59,586 bases of DNA from contig JAFURY010000011.1 of NCBI GenBank assembly GCA_017480795.1, positions 1 through 59,586 on the forward strand, in the 5' to 3' direction. The position numbers were made by a program, and so were the translations under genes. The notes under the pieces are model-generated. The model had not been told where the DNA came from. It worked only from the letters and a program-made list of their open reading frames with translations, and did no database searches. Source of the stretch: Succinivibrionaceae bacterium. GTDB taxonomy: Bacteria > Pseudomonadota > Gammaproteobacteria > Enterobacterales > Succinivibrionaceae. Below are positions 26,295 through 35,652 of the stretch, in pieces (position 1 is the first letter of the stretch; each line of letters starts with the position of its first letter).

Positions 26295-28223
26295 TTATTC
26301 CTCCAAAAGCTTTAAACTGCGGGACGCCACCTCGGCCTTCACCTTCTGAATGAAATCTTCAGGCTTCATCTGACCCAGGTCTACTCCCTTGCGGGTGCGG
26401 ATGGTGATGAGACCTCCGTCGACCTCCTTCGCGCCGCACACCACCATATAAGGGATGTGCATCAAAGTATGCTCACGGATTTTATAACTAATCTTTTCAT
26501 TTCTCAAGTCCGTTTTAACCCTCAGACCTGATTTACGCATTTTATCCGCGATGTCCTTTACATAGTCCGCCTGAGCATCGGTGATATTCATCGCCACCAC
26601 CTGCACCGGAGCGAGCCAGGACGGGAAGTATCCGATGAAATTCTCGGTGAGAATGCCGATGAAGCGCTCGATGGAACCCAGGATCGCCCGGTGGATCATC
26701 ACCGGAGTATGCTTCTCGTTGTCCTCGCCGATGTAGGTGGCGCCTAGACGTCCCGGCAGAGCGAAATCCAGCTGCACCGTGCCGCACTGCCATGCCCGAT
26801 CAAGGGAATCGTGAAGAGTGAACTCGATCTTCGGTCCGTAGAAGGCGCCCTCTCCCGGCTGGTATTCGAATTCCAGTCCGTTCTGCTTCAGAGCCTCGGC
26901 CAGATCGGCCTCCGCCTTGTCCCACATGGCATCGTCGCCGATCCTCTTTTCGGGACGGGTGGAAAGCTTCACGTCGATGCTGCTGAAGCCGAAGGTGGCG
27001 TAAAGGTCGTAAACCATTCTGATACAGCCGCTGACCTCGCTCATGATCTGATCCTCGGTGCAGAAAATATGGGCATCGTCCTGAGTGAAGCCCCGCACCC
27101 GCATGAGGCCGTGGAGAGAGCCGGAAGGCTCGTTGCGGTGGCAGCTGCCGAACTCGGCCATGCGGATAGGAAGATCGCGGTAGGACTTCAGACCCTGGTT
27201 GAAGATCTGAACGTGTCCCGGGCAGTTCATCGGCTTGATGGCGTACTCGCGGTTCTCGGAGCTGGTGGTGAACATGGCGTCCTTGTACTTGGCCCAGTGA
27301 CCGGAACGCTCCCAGAGGATCCGATCCATCATGAACGGTCCCTTCACCTCCTGATAGCCGTATTCCTGCAGTTTGGAGCGGACAAAGCTTTCAAGCTCCC
27401 GGAAGAGGGTCCAGCCGTCGTTGTGCCAGAACACCATGCCCGGAGCCTCCTCCTGCATGTGGAACAGATCCATCTGACGTCCGATCTTGCGGTGGTCGCG
27501 CTTGGCGGCCTCGGCCAGATGCTGCAGATAGCCGTCCAGCTGCTTCTTGTCTGCCCAGGCGGTGCCGTAGATGCGCTGAAGCATCTTGTTTTTGGAATCG
27601 CCGCGCCAGTAGGCTCCGGCGGTCTTCAGCAGTTTGAAATGATGACAGAAGCTCATGTTGGGAACATGAGGTCCGCGACACATGTCGATATACTCAAGAT
27701 GATGGTACAGAGCCGGATGATCGTCCTTGGAAATGTTCTCGTCCAGAATGGCCTGCTTGTAGGTTTCGCCTCTTTCCCCGAATACGTCGTAGGCCTTCTG
27801 CCAGTCCACCGGCTCCTTCACCACCTGATAGTTCTGCTCGGCCAGCTTGTGCATTCTCTCTTCCAGCGCGGCAAGATCCTCCTCGGTGAGAGTATGGTCC
27901 AGATCCACGTCGTAATAGAAGCCCTTCTCGATCACCGGACCGATGGCCATTTTGGTTTGCGGCCACAGCTGCTTGATGGCGTGACCCAGCAGATGGGCGC
28001 AGGAGTGTCTGATGATATCCACGCCCTCGTCGTTCTTGGAGGTGATGATGGAAAGATCGGCATCCTCGGCAATGAGATCGCAGGCATCCCTGAGGGTTCC
28101 GTTGACTTTGCCGGCAATGCAGGCCTTTGCTAGTCCCGCGCCGATGCTCTGGGCTACCTCGTAGACCGAAACCGCATGGTCGAATTCTCTTTTGCTGCCG
28201 TCTGGAAGAGTAATAACTGGCAT
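26295..28223 (-). CDS. thrS: Threonyl-tRNA synthetase
   Basis: 642 residues, identical to E. coli length. Domains: TGS ([14 protein letters not shown]..., 1-62), editing domain with HxxxH ([10 protein letters not shown] near 73-82) and a later C/H pair, class II core with [14 protein letters not shown] and [10 protein letters not shown] motif 3, and the C-terminal anticodon domain. The start is set at 28223: ATG with AAGGAT eight bases upstream and the conserved MPVITL; a nine-residue longer reading would begin inside the operator hairpin. Leads the thrS-infC-rpmI-rplT operon. Confidence 0.98.
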   Translation of the reverse strand: MPVITLPDGSKREFDHAVSVYEVAQSIGAGLAKACIAGKVNGTLRDACDLIAEDADLSIITSKNDEGVDIIRHSCAHLLGHAIKQLWPQTKMAIGPVIEKGFYYDVDLDHTLTEEDLAALEERMHKLAEQNYQVVKEPVDWQKAYDVFGERGETYKQAILDENISKDDHPALYHHLEYIDMCRGPHVPNMSFCHHFKLLKTAGAYWRGDSKNKMLQRIYGTAWADKKQLDGYLQHLAEAAKRDHRKIGRQMDLFHMQEEAPGMVFWHNDGWTLFRELESFVRSKLQEYGYQEVKGPFMMDRILWERSGHWAKYKDAMFTTSSENREYAIKPMNCPGHVQIFNQGLKSYRDLPIRMAEFGSCHRNEPSGSLHGLMRVRGFTQDDAHIFCTEDQIMSEVSGCIRMVYDLYATFGFSSIDVKLSTRPEKRIGDDAMWDKAEADLAEALKQNGLEFEYQPGEGAFYGPKIEFTLHDSLDRAWQCGTVQLDFALPGRLGATYIGEDNEKHTPVMIHRAILGSIERFIGILTENFIGYFPSWLAPVQVVAMNITDAQADYVKDIADKMRKSGLRVKTDLRNEKISYKIREHTLMHIPYMVVCGAKEVDGGLITIRTRKGVDLGQMKPEDFIQKVKAEVASRSLKLLEE

Positions 28224-28245
28224 TTTACATATCCTTATCAGTGGT

Positions 28246-28318
28246 GACACCTACCAAGTGCCACTTGAAACTAAATATCACAAAAAAACAAACAGGCGCC
28301 GGAAACGGTTCCGGAGCC
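28246..28318 (-). promoter_or_regulatory. thrS translational operator with tRNA-Thr(GGU) anticodon-arm mimic
   Basis: Minus strand, positions 28262-28246: stem GGCAC, seven-base loop TTGGTAG, stem GTGTC. The 5-bp stem (one G-U), 7-nt loop and GGU at loop positions 3-5 copy the tRNA-Thr anticodon arm (E. coli tRNA-Thr GGU has loop TTGGTAA). It ends nine bases before the AAGGAT ribosome site. Upstream, 28318-28295 forms a second stable hairpin (GGCT, CCGGAA, loop CCGT, TTCCGG, CGCC) whose loop holds CGU, also a Thr anticodon, followed by a U-rich run. This matches the E. coli thrS operator layout (domain 2, single-stranded domain 3, domain 4). The second hairpin plus U run could alternatively act as a terminator. 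Confidence 0.75.
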
Positions 28319-28340
28319 CTTATTGAAAAAAAACCGGGGT

Positions 28341-28370
28341 ATTATACCACTACTGGCCGGCAAGTGGCAG
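28341..28370 (-). promoter_or_regulatory. thrS promoter, extended -10
   Basis: Minus strand TGGTATAAT (28349-28341), a perfect extended -10, with a poor -35 CTGCCA (28370-28365) at 18 bp. The transcript would start near 28334 and give a leader of about 110 nt that contains both operator hairpins. Confidence 0.6.
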
Positions 28371-28612
28371 GGACAGAAAAAACGGGCGATGGACCGGAGT
28401 CCGGAGCCGCCGCGCAGGACCGATTCGAACGCGCCTATGGTCCGAGATGCCGCATGATCCCCGCAGCGCCGGATCCTGCCGTCCGCGCTGGAAGAGACGT
28501 TCCGAATCCCTGCCCCTGATCTCCATTCCGCCCCGTCCGTCCGAACGGATCTGGTGGCGTCCGCGACCTGTGCTGTCCATCTCGTAGCCACCGGTGCTGA
28601 AAACCTCCCCCC

Positions 28613-28640
28613 AAAAAAAACAAACCGGCAACGAAGCCGG
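28613..28640 (-). terminator. Terminator after the P-loop ATPase gene
   Basis: Minus strand CCGGC (28640-28636), loop TTCGTT, GCCGG (28629-28625), then TTTG and eight T (to 28613). The rest of 28371-28743 shows no gene. Confidence 0.75.
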
Positions 28641-28743
28641 CAAGTTTTCAGCAGGACCGTCCCTGAGCTCTGCAGGAACATCGCACACCGCTGCATGAAC
28701 AGACAGATCCGGACATCTTCCGGCCTCCGCCCGCTGACATACG

Positions 28744-29307
28744 TCAGTTGAGAGCCTTCTTGATCCTCTCGATGGATTCCTTGAATTCCTCCATGGAATT
28801 GTTGTGGAAGATGAAGATCTCGCCGATGTTCTCGGGACGGTTGAAATTGCAGCGGGCGATATACTCGTCCCAATGGGACAGTTTCCAGCCGTCGCGATCG
28901 GATGCCCTGGCAATCATGCGCTGATGGCACACCTCGGGATCGGTCTCGACCCAGACAATGAACAGGTTGGCGCCCTGCTTGGCAAGTTTTTCCCTGAGCT
29001 CGGCGACATACTTCTGATCGCGGATCTCTCTGGTGAAAGGAGCGTTGATCAGCACGTTGTCCTCGTACTGCAGCGCCTCGAAGGCCAGATCAAGGACGGC
29101 GTAGTATTCGTAGTTGCGGATATGCTCTTCGAAGAAATCTGAACTGCGGTTGCATTCCTGACCGGCAACCTTGAAGATCTGATGCGAAAGCACTATCAGA
29201 GTGTCCTTGTCAAGATACACCACATGATCAAGGCTCTTTGCAATTTCGCGGGAGACAAAAGTCTTTCCGCATGCAGGAGGAGAGGTTACCAGGATAAGAT
29301 TTTTCAT
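28744..29307 (-). CDS. Small P-loop ATPase / kinase-like protein (AAA_33 type)
   Basis: 187 residues. A Walker A loop near the N-terminus, SPPACGKT (9-16; first Gly replaced by Ser), a DKD motif at 34-36, an interior NAPFTREIRD and WVETDPEVCHQRM strand with a following Arg-rich lid (RASDRDGWK). This is the layout of small nucleotide- or polynucleotide-kinase-like P-loop proteins of the AAA_33/zeta-toxin group. Substrate unknown; I see no antitoxin gene beside it. ATG start at 29307 has only a weak ribosome site; a TATAAT on the same strand lies at 29338-29333. Own terminator at 28613-28640, so a single-gene unit. Confidence 0.75.
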   Translation of the reverse strand: MKNLILVTSPPACGKTFVSREIAKSLDHVVYLDKDTLIVLSHQIFKVAGQECNRSSDFFEEHIRNYEYYAVLDLAFEALQYEDNVLINAPFTREIRDQKYVAELREKLAKQGANLFIVWVETDPEVCHQRMIARASDRDGWKLSHWDEYIARCNFNRPENIGEIFIFHNNSMEEFKESIERIKKALN

Positions 29308-29588
29308 ATGTCATTACTCGATTCAATCAATCATTATAGTTATATTCGCCACAGAGAAACCGGAACGTCCGCTTCGTCTGTGTTCCGCAGCATCGGTACC
29401 GTCAGGAAGAAAGATCTTTAGACGCCTGACATCAACACATCAGCGTATTATCCTATCTATTGTCTTTAGTTTTCAAGGATAATTCAACATGTCTTTAATG
29501 AAAACGCCGCTTCATGCGGCAAAATTGGAGCATCCGCGCCAGCGCCGACGGCTTCCCGCGCGCCATGGTCGAGAATGCCGCGCCTGTC

Positions 29589-30083
29589 CTAGCGTTCAAA
29601 ATCCTCCTCCGTCAGTCTGAACAGCAGCCAGCCATCCATGATTCTTGCGCCGCAGGAGCGGTAGAAATCCACCGATGCGGAGTTGTTCTTCAGGCACAGC
29701 CAGTCGATGCGGCCGAAGCCCTGCTCCTTGGCCAGCCACTTGAGCCGGGTGAGCATGGCGGTGCCGATGCCCTGACGTCTGAAGGGCTCTCTGATGTAGA
29801 AATCCTCGATGAAAATGCCGGGACGGCCGTTGAAGGAGGAGTAGTTGTAGGACAGCAGCATGACGCCGATGATCCCGTCGCTTTCGTTGTCGTACACCAG
29901 AAGCGCGTCGCCGCAACGCAGATTGAACAGAATGTTCTCGATATCCGCCGGAGAGGCGCGGAACTCGAAGCTGAGATTCTCGTAGTCGCAGAGTTCCAGC
30001 ATAAGCCGGTGGATCACCTCTCCCTCTCCCGGCTCCGCCTTGCGGACAATAAAGTTCTTGTACCTGAATTCTCGAAATTCCAC
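29589..30083 (-). CDS. GNAT-family N-acetyltransferase
   Basis: 164 residues. GNAT fold: motif A FYIREPFRRQGIGTAML (R/Q-x-x-G-x-G/A coenzyme A loop RRQGIG) near residues 100-115, then LKNNSASVDFYRSCGA, the usual motif B. Substrate unknown. The start is set at GTG 30083: GGAGG lies eight bases upstream, whereas the ATG at 30110 has no ribosome site. It begins 42 bp after the stop of the exported protein upstream and may share its transcript. Confidence 0.85.
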   Translation of the reverse strand: MEFREFRYKNFIVRKAEPGEGEVIHRLMLELCDYENLSFEFRASPADIENILFNLRCGDALLVYDNESDGIIGVMLLSYNYSSFNGRPGIFIEDFYIREPFRRQGIGTAMLTRLKWLAKEQGFGRIDWLCLKNNSASVDFYRSCGARIMDGWLLFRLTEEDFER

Positions 30084-30124
30084 AGTAAGCCCTCCGTAAA
30101 TCCCGGCCATGACCGCCGGCGCTG

Positions 30125-30862
30125 TCAGTGAGTCGCCGTCCCGTCCTTTCCGGTCTCAGGGGCCGGCCCGGTGTTCTTGTCGTCGCCCGACGGCGTCTGT
30201 TTCTCGGCGTCTGCCGGACTCTGATCCTGCCGCGCTCCGCCGGTGGCTATGGTGCTCTGGATTTTAAGAAAAAAATCCTCCACCACGTAGTCGAGATCCT
30301 CCCGGGACACGTCTCCCATGACGTGAATGAGGGTGAGAGGATCCCCCGCCTTCTCCTTGCGGACAAACACGCGCATTTTGTTTTCGGCGGACATCGGCCG
30401 ATCGGCCACCAGTTTGACGTCGAAACTGGCCATTTCAGGAGAATAGATTTTGAGGGTTGACAGATCCGCCTTGAACTTTCCTGCCAGAGCCTTGGTCAGC
30501 TCCAGGGAGACGGATTTCTCCGGATTGACGTCGGTTCCGCTTCCCACCAGCCGCATCACCACCGCCCTGGTGCCCCCGGCATGGCGGTATTTGCCGGTAT
30601 ACGAAACCGGATCCCATGAAAAATCAATCTTCCAGTTCTTCATAAGAGCGTTGCGGTTGGCGTTGTGCTGCATCTGCTCCTGAGGAGTAAGCTCCCGGGA
30701 AGGCTTGGCCGAAAGGTCGTAGGAGCGCCTGTCGGTCTGGCCCGGTTTGCCGATCTCCCCGATGCCGGAAAGATCAAGGGTCGACACCGACGAGGCGCAG
30801 GATGCGCCGGAGACCAGCAGCAGCGAGCACATGGATGCCAGACAAAGACTTTTCCTGATCAT
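30125..30862 (-). CDS. Exported protein of unknown function, operon with Sel1 proteins
   Basis: 245 residues, not recognised. Signal peptide MIRKSLCLASMCSLLLVSGASCA. A middle region of about 150 residues looks like a mixed alpha/beta domain (SFDVKLVADRPMSAENKMRVFVRKE). The last 35 residues are a disordered Asp/Thr/Pro-rich tail. Start at 30862 chosen because AGGA is eight bases upstream and the signal peptide then begins correctly; a start 69 bases upstream would overlap the Sel1 gene. It starts ten bases after the Sel1 gene stop (30873). Confidence 0.65.
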   Translation of the reverse strand: MIRKSLCLASMCSLLLVSGASCASSVSTLDLSGIGEIGKPGQTDRRSYDLSAKPSRELTPQEQMQHNANRNALMKNWKIDFSWDPVSYTGKYRHAGGTRAVVMRLVGSGTDVNPEKSVSLELTKALAGKFKADLSTLKIYSPEMASFDVKLVADRPMSAENKMRVFVRKEKAGDPLTLIHVMGDVSREDLDYVVEDFFLKIQSTIATGGARQDQSPADAEKQTPSGDDKNTGPAPETGKDGTATH

Positions 30863-30872
30863 GATTTCCGTC

Positions 30873-32177
30873 CTATTCATGTGATCCAAAACGCCGATAA
30901 TACTCCTCCCCTGTCTCCTGACCCCGGTCACGCTCCTCCTGAGTCATAAGAGATCCAAGCATGCCGCGGTAGTCAAGACTTTCGGTCAGGGTATGGCCGG
31001 CCGCGGTGAACCAGGCGTACATCTGCACCATGTCCTTTTCCACGCCGTCCCCGGCGCCGTAGGCCGCGCCCAGATCATGCTGAGCCAGCGCGTACCCGGA
31101 TTCGGCGGCCCTTCTCAGAAGCTGCGCCGACTTTCTGGAATTCTTTTCCACGCCCTTGCCCTCCTTGTAGAGGCACGCCAGATTGTAGAGGGCGAACTCG
31201 TAGTTCTGATCGGCGGCCCTTTCGTACCACAAGGCGGCCTGCCGGTAGTTCTCCTCGTTGCCCCTGGACTGGTAGATGGTGCCCACCTCGTTCTGGGCCA
31301 TGGCATCGCCCTTTGAGGCGGGACGCATAAAGTACTCAAGAGCCTTGTCGCCATCCAGCGGCACCCCGCGGCCGGTCTTGTAAATGAAGCCCATGGAGCG
31401 GTAGGCCTCGTCGGAGCCCCGGCTCAGCGCCAGTTCGAAAAGCTGTCTGGCCTTGGAGTAGTCCTCCTCCACCCCGACGCCTTCAAGATAGAGAATGCCA
31501 AGAGAATTCGGTGCGTCCCGGTGCCCCTTCATGGTGGCGCTGGCGTACAGCACCGCCGCATCGGAATAGCGTCCTTCGCTTTCCATCCGTTCGGCCTCGG
31601 CAAACAGCGCATCGGCATCTCCTCCGGCAGTTGCGGCGCTTTGGGCGTCAGGAGCCGCCTCAACCGGGGCGACACCGCCGTCTGTTCCTGCCTCAGATTT
31701 GCCGGAAGCCTCAACCTGTCCGGCGGTCGGACTGTTTTCGACAACAGCCTGATTTTCACCGGAATTTTCGGACTGCCGCCCGATCTTGGTTCCTTCCGTA
31801 GCCGGCTGACTGTCAGCGGCGGAATCTTTCAGCGTTTCGGGTTTCTCCTGCTTTTCCCGGACAACTCCGGCTCCGGTTTGGGCCTTCTGATCCTGCCCGG
31901 ATTTCTCCGCCGCCGGAGAAGAACCTGCTTCGCCGGCGTTGGAATTTGCCGAAGCCTGATCTTTAGCTCCGGAATCCTTCCCGGAGGTGTCCCCCGGGCT
32001 GTCCCTTTCGTCCTGCTGAATTTCCCGCAGTTCCTCCTGATCGGCGCTGTCGCCGTCGGCGACGCCCAGGAGAGCGTTCACCAGCGCGTCGGGATCGTCG
32101 GTCGAGTTAAGCTGCACGTAAACCGCCCCGACGGCAAGAGTCGCAAGAAGAGCTCCCGTCAATAATCTGCTGCTCAT
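30873..32177 (-). CDS. Membrane-anchored Sel1-repeat protein
   Basis: 434 residues. An N-terminal hydrophobic segment (about 5-22, LLTGALLATLAVGAVYVQL), then roughly 150 residues of disordered Ser/Ala/Glu/Gln-rich linker (60-190), then about six Sel1 repeats (190-405: SLGILYLEGVGVEEDYSKARQ type). Probably an inner-membrane anchor with the solenoid presented in the periplasm as a docking scaffold. ATG overlaps the upstream gene stop (ATGA), so translationally coupled. Unlike the 3187-4248 protein, its repeats lack paired cysteines. Confidence 0.8.
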   Translation of the reverse strand: MSSRLLTGALLATLAVGAVYVQLNSTDDPDALVNALLGVADGDSADQEELREIQQDERDSPGDTSGKDSGAKDQASANSNAGEAGSSPAAEKSGQDQKAQTGAGVVREKQEKPETLKDSAADSQPATEGTKIGRQSENSGENQAVVENSPTAGQVEASGKSEAGTDGGVAPVEAAPDAQSAATAGGDADALFAEAERMESEGRYSDAAVLYASATMKGHRDAPNSLGILYLEGVGVEEDYSKARQLFELALSRGSDEAYRSMGFIYKTGRGVPLDGDKALEYFMRPASKGDAMAQNEVGTIYQSRGNEENYRQAALWYERAADQNYEFALYNLACLYKEGKGVEKNSRKSAQLLRRAAESGYALAQHDLGAAYGAGDGVEKDMVQMYAWFTAAGHTLTESLDYRGMLGSLMTQEERDRGQETGEEYYRRFGSHE

Positions 32178-33676
32178 TGGTTTCTGATTTCCTTTCTGAT
32201 TCTGTCAATTTCCGATTTGGCCTTTCTGATCTCGTCCTTGCCCAGGTGAATGTTCCGCCTTGAACTGCGGGCCGAGCCGTCATGCTCCGCGGCCAGGGAA
32301 TACCACACATAGGCGTTCACTTTGCCGCTTCCTTCCGGCTCATCCTGGTTCTGCAGCTCTCCCGCCCGGTACCAGTCGGCCAGCTGGATCTGCGCCGGAG
32401 TATAGCCTGACATGGCGGCCTGATTCATTATTCTGAACGCCAGCGGCTTGTCCGCGTACATGTTCACGCTGCCGGTGAAACGCTCTCTGGCGATGGCCGT
32501 CATCAGCTCCAGATTGCCGCTTTTGACGATGAGATCAAGATATTCCTCAGCGCGTTTCGCATCCCGCTCGTCCAGGGATCCGGCATAGAGGTAGTACAGT
32601 TTCTTCATGGCGTTCTCGTCGCCGCTGCCGGCCTGCTCCCGCAGTTCCTTCACCAGCTCGGTGATCCGGTCCTGGCGGCCGTTGTTCCGGCTCAGCAGCA
32701 CGGCCAGCTGATATCTGGCCGATTTGCTTCCGCGGTTGGCTGCCTTCTCGTACCAGCTGATGGCGGTCTGGGCGTTCTGGGTCACGCCAAGCCCGTTGGC
32801 GTAAAGATAGCCCAGCTGCTCCTGAGCCGGGATCATGCCTGACTCTGCGGCCTGAGCCAGCCAGTGCACGGCTTTGGCGTAATCGCGGCGATCCCAGTAT
32901 CTGCGTCCCAGCATGTACTGCGCCTTGACGCTGTTGCGCTCGGCCGCCTGCCTGAGGTAGTCCATGCCCTTTTCCTCGTCCATCGCCACGCCCTTGCCGT
33001 TGATGTAAACATCGCTGTAGGCTATGAGAGCCTCGATGTTGTCAGGTTGGGCCACCGCGATCTGCAGCAGATTGATGCCGCGGTAGAGATCCTTGGGGAT
33101 GCCGAAATCTCCGTTGATGTAAATGGAGCTCATGGCCACCAGAGCCTTGGGCTCCTTGTACTCCACCGCCTTGGCAAGCAGCGCCATGCCATCCTTTACA
33201 TCCTTTCTCACGTAGGACCCGGTCATATAAAGATAGGCCAGCTGGGTCATGGCCTTGGGATCGCTTTCGGCGGCCTTCATCAGATTGTCAAGAGCCACCG
33301 TTTCGTCCACCAGCAGACCGTTGCTTTCAAACAGAGTCTCGGCCAGTTTGGACTGAGCCTCCACAATGCCGTGATTGGCCGCCCTTTCGAAATAGTCGGT
33401 GGCGCGGCGCATGTCCAGATCCACCATGGAGCCGGTGAAATAGAGATTGGCCAGCATGTATTCGGCCGGAGCGTAGCCGCGTTCGGCGGCCATGGCGTAC
33501 AGCACTATGGCCTTGTCGTGATTGATTTCATGATCGTAGCCGTTGATGTACTCCCGGGCCAGAGAGTAGATCTCCTCCGGAGTTTTGGTTCTGCTGATGG
33601 TTTCAAGACTGTCATCGCCGCAACCGGCCAGACATGCGGCAAAGACGCAGACGGACGCCAGGATCCTAAAATTCAT
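32174..33676 (-). CDS. Sel1-repeat lipoprotein
   Basis: 500 residues. Lipoprotein signal MNFRILASVCVFAACLAGC with lipobox LAGC (C19); residue +2 is Gly, so outer-membrane sorting is expected. The mature part is about ten to eleven Sel1 repeats (YxLANLYFTGxxVDxDMRRATDYFERAAxxG type), the final ones less regular, and a charged Arg/Lys/Glu C-terminal helix. ATG at 33676 chosen by the lipobox; GGTGA is upstream. First gene of a three- or four-gene unit. No enzymatic domain. Confidence 0.85.
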   Translation of the reverse strand: MNFRILASVCVFAACLAGCGDDSLETISRTKTPEEIYSLAREYINGYDHEINHDKAIVLYAMAAERGYAPAEYMLANLYFTGSMVDLDMRRATDYFERAANHGIVEAQSKLAETLFESNGLLVDETVALDNLMKAAESDPKAMTQLAYLYMTGSYVRKDVKDGMALLAKAVEYKEPKALVAMSSIYINGDFGIPKDLYRGINLLQIAVAQPDNIEALIAYSDVYINGKGVAMDEEKGMDYLRQAAERNSVKAQYMLGRRYWDRRDYAKAVHWLAQAAESGMIPAQEQLGYLYANGLGVTQNAQTAISWYEKAANRGSKSARYQLAVLLSRNNGRQDRITELVKELREQAGSGDENAMKKLYYLYAGSLDERDAKRAEEYLDLIVKSGNLELMTAIARERFTGSVNMYADKPLAFRIMNQAAMSGYTPAQIQLADWYRAGELQNQDEPEGSGKVNAYVWYSLAAEHDGSARSSRRNIHLGKDEIRKAKSEIDRIRKEIRNQ

Positions 33677-33948
33677 TTTTTTCACCCGAAAATTTCTCGT
33701 TAAATCATTCGCAAATAGCCGAGGCGGAACTTCAGAGGTTCGCCGCATGAGAGCGAAGCGCAGGGAACATCATGCACCGGCAAGACATGGCTTAGCTTGC
33801 CACGCTTCGGCGCAGGCAGGCGAAACGGTGCACCGTTCCGGCAGATCCCGAAAACAAACCGTCCCCGAATCATCGTACTCGTTATTCTATCAGCGCCAGG
33901 GCCTTATGTATCCATCCGAATCCATCCGAATTCAAACCTGCGGCAGGA

Positions 33949-35094
33949 TCAGATCTCAAGCAGAAACTCCGCAACGGTATTTTCGGTGAACAGTCTGAAA
34001 GGAAAGCCGTTCCACAAAAATGTCCCGTCGGAAACGTAAAGCGACGCCTGGCCAAGGTCGTAGGCGCCTCTGATGTAGCCGGAGTTGGCAAAGGCCGCAA
34101 GCGGCATGACAGGCGGCACCATCCCGCCGTGAGTATGACCGCAAAGCATGAGATCGACGCGGTATTTTCCGCCGGCGAAGCGGGATGCGTTTTTTGGCCG
34201 GTGCTTGAGGAGAATTCTGACATGTCCGGCAGCGCCGGTATCAAGTCCCGCCACCGCGGCATCCATGTCAGGCAGCGGCGCCTTTCCCCCAAGAGAGGAT
34301 GCCTGCTCGTCGGCAAGACCTATGACGTCCACCACCACAGAGCCGTGACGGAAGGACCAGGCGCCGTTTTCCAGCACATAAAAGCCCATGGAGCGATACA
34401 GATCCATCCATCTGTGATATTCCACATAGTACTCGTGATTGCCCGGGATCATGACGGTTCCGTACACGGATTTCAGCTCCTTCAGCCGATCCACGGTTTT
34501 GGAGCGTTCGGAAACCAGACCGTCGGCCACGTCGCCGGTAAGAGCGATAAGATCGGGTCTGGCGCGGTTGACGGTTTCCACCAGGGCGTCAAACCACTGG
34601 TCTGACACCATGGAACTGAGATGAAGATCCGACAGCTGGATGATTTTCAGAGAGGTCTTCGCCGCGCCGGATGCTCCGGCAGGAAAGGAAACAGCTATTT
34701 TGTGCTGGACCAGCGCCGGCTCCTTCAGACCGTTGAGACCGCACAGCGCCACCGTGGCGAAGGCGGCCAGGGAGCAGACGCAAACCGCGACGCTTCTGAA
34801 TTTTTCCCCGGCGGATGCGATTTTCGGGATGAGATGAAGAGAGGCGATCACAAGCGCGAAGCCGAAGGACAGCCAGAGAAATCCTGCGCACCAGGCCAGG
34901 TATATGACCAGCTCCCGCGGCAGCTGAGGGGAGTACATATTGCCTCCGGCATAAACGTAAACCGGAGTTTTCAGCAGGCCGCAAAGCAGAAAAAAAGAAA
35001 GAAAGGCTGCGAAAGCTCTGTGGCACGAACGAAAATACCACAGTCCGTACATGACTGTGGCAAAGGAAACCAGACTGAAGAACGTGAAAAACAT
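33949..35094 (-). CDS. Membrane metallophosphoesterase (YkoQ/YaeI-like)
   Basis: 381 residues. Four N-terminal transmembrane helices (about 1-20, 27-46, 62-88, 100-122), then a calcineurin-type phosphoesterase: QLSDLHLS (D-x-H), ALTGDVADG (GDxxD), IPGNHEYY (GNHE), and CGHTHGG near the C-terminus, all metal ligands present. The family includes membrane phosphoesterases acting on phospholipids or nucleotides; substrate unknown here. It starts six bases after the stop of the acetyltransferase gene, so the two are one transcript. Ribosome site weak. Confidence 0.85.
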   Translation of the reverse strand: MFFTFFSLVSFATVMYGLWYFRSCHRAFAAFLSFFLLCGLLKTPVYVYAGGNMYSPQLPRELVIYLAWCAGFLWLSFGFALVIASLHLIPKIASAGEKFRSVAVCVCSLAAFATVALCGLNGLKEPALVQHKIAVSFPAGASGAAKTSLKIIQLSDLHLSSMVSDQWFDALVETVNRARPDLIALTGDVADGLVSERSKTVDRLKELKSVYGTVMIPGNHEYYVEYHRWMDLYRSMGFYVLENGAWSFRHGSVVVDVIGLADEQASSLGGKAPLPDMDAAVAGLDTGAAGHVRILLKHRPKNASRFAGGKYRVDLMLCGHTHGGMVPPVMPLAAFANSGYIRGAYDLGQASLYVSDGTFLWNGFPFRLFTENTVAEFLLEI

Positions 35095-35100
35095 ACCGGA

Positions 35101-35643
35101 CTAGACTTTAAGATCGTCCGTTTTGCATGACATCACGTAATCATCCATGACAAAGCCGCCGCCGATATCGGTCTGCACCGCCTTCTCCTCCCTGAAGCCA
35201 TAGTGGTAATAGACGTCGATGGCATGGGAATTGTACTTGTTAACGGTGAGAAAAATCTCCTGGCAGTCGCTGGCCTTCGCTTCCGCCTGCACCTTTTTCA
35301 TCATTTTGCTGCACAGATGCACGCCGCGGTATTCCTGGGTCAGATAAAGCTTGGACAGAAACAGTCTGCGGCCGCCTCCGGCGGTGCTCATCTCCAGCTT
35401 CGGCTGCACCGCGATGAAACCGACATATTCCCTGCCGTCCTTGCACAGAAAGTACCGGCAGCCGCTGCGCATATCCTTTTCAATGGCTTCCTTGGAAAGA
35501 AACTTGCCCAGCATGTACTCGATCTGGGCCATGGAAATTATTGAGGGAAAGAACTCGTACCAGATGGTCTCGGCCAGCGAGCAGAGACTGGTCACGCCGA
35601 TGTCGTCCTTCACGTCAACGAATGAAATGTCGTCTTCTACCAT
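35101..35643 (-). CDS. GNAT-family N-acetyltransferase
   Basis: 180 residues. N-terminal helix pair with YEFFPSIISMAQIEYML, substrate-side strand, KLYLTQEYRGVHLCSKMM (motif A, coenzyme A loop degenerate: YRGVHLCS), then FLTVNKYNSHAIDVYYHYGF. The YFLCKDGREYVGFIAV region resembles GNATs next to ribosomal-protein or small-molecule acetylation genes, but the target cannot be read. ATG 35643 used; a TTG three codons upstream is possible; neither has a clear ribosome site. An inverted repeat, GACGGTC (35656-35662) and GACCGTC (35670-35676), lies just upstream. Confidence 0.85.
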   Translation of the reverse strand: MVEDDISFVDVKDDIGVTSLCSLAETIWYEFFPSIISMAQIEYMLGKFLSKEAIEKDMRSGCRYFLCKDGREYVGFIAVQPKLEMSTAGGGRRLFLSKLYLTQEYRGVHLCSKMMKKVQAEAKASDCQEIFLTVNKYNSHAIDVYYHYGFREEKAVQTDIGGGFVMDDYVMSCKTDDLKV

Positions 35644-35652
35644 TTTTGTCAA

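Noticed and set aside
26811..28133. Plus-strand frame opposite thrS
   Set aside because: Antisense of a certain essential gene, no domain features.
28246..28262. A tRNA-Thr gene
   Set aside because: Only the anticodon arm is imitated; no acceptor, D or T arm around it.
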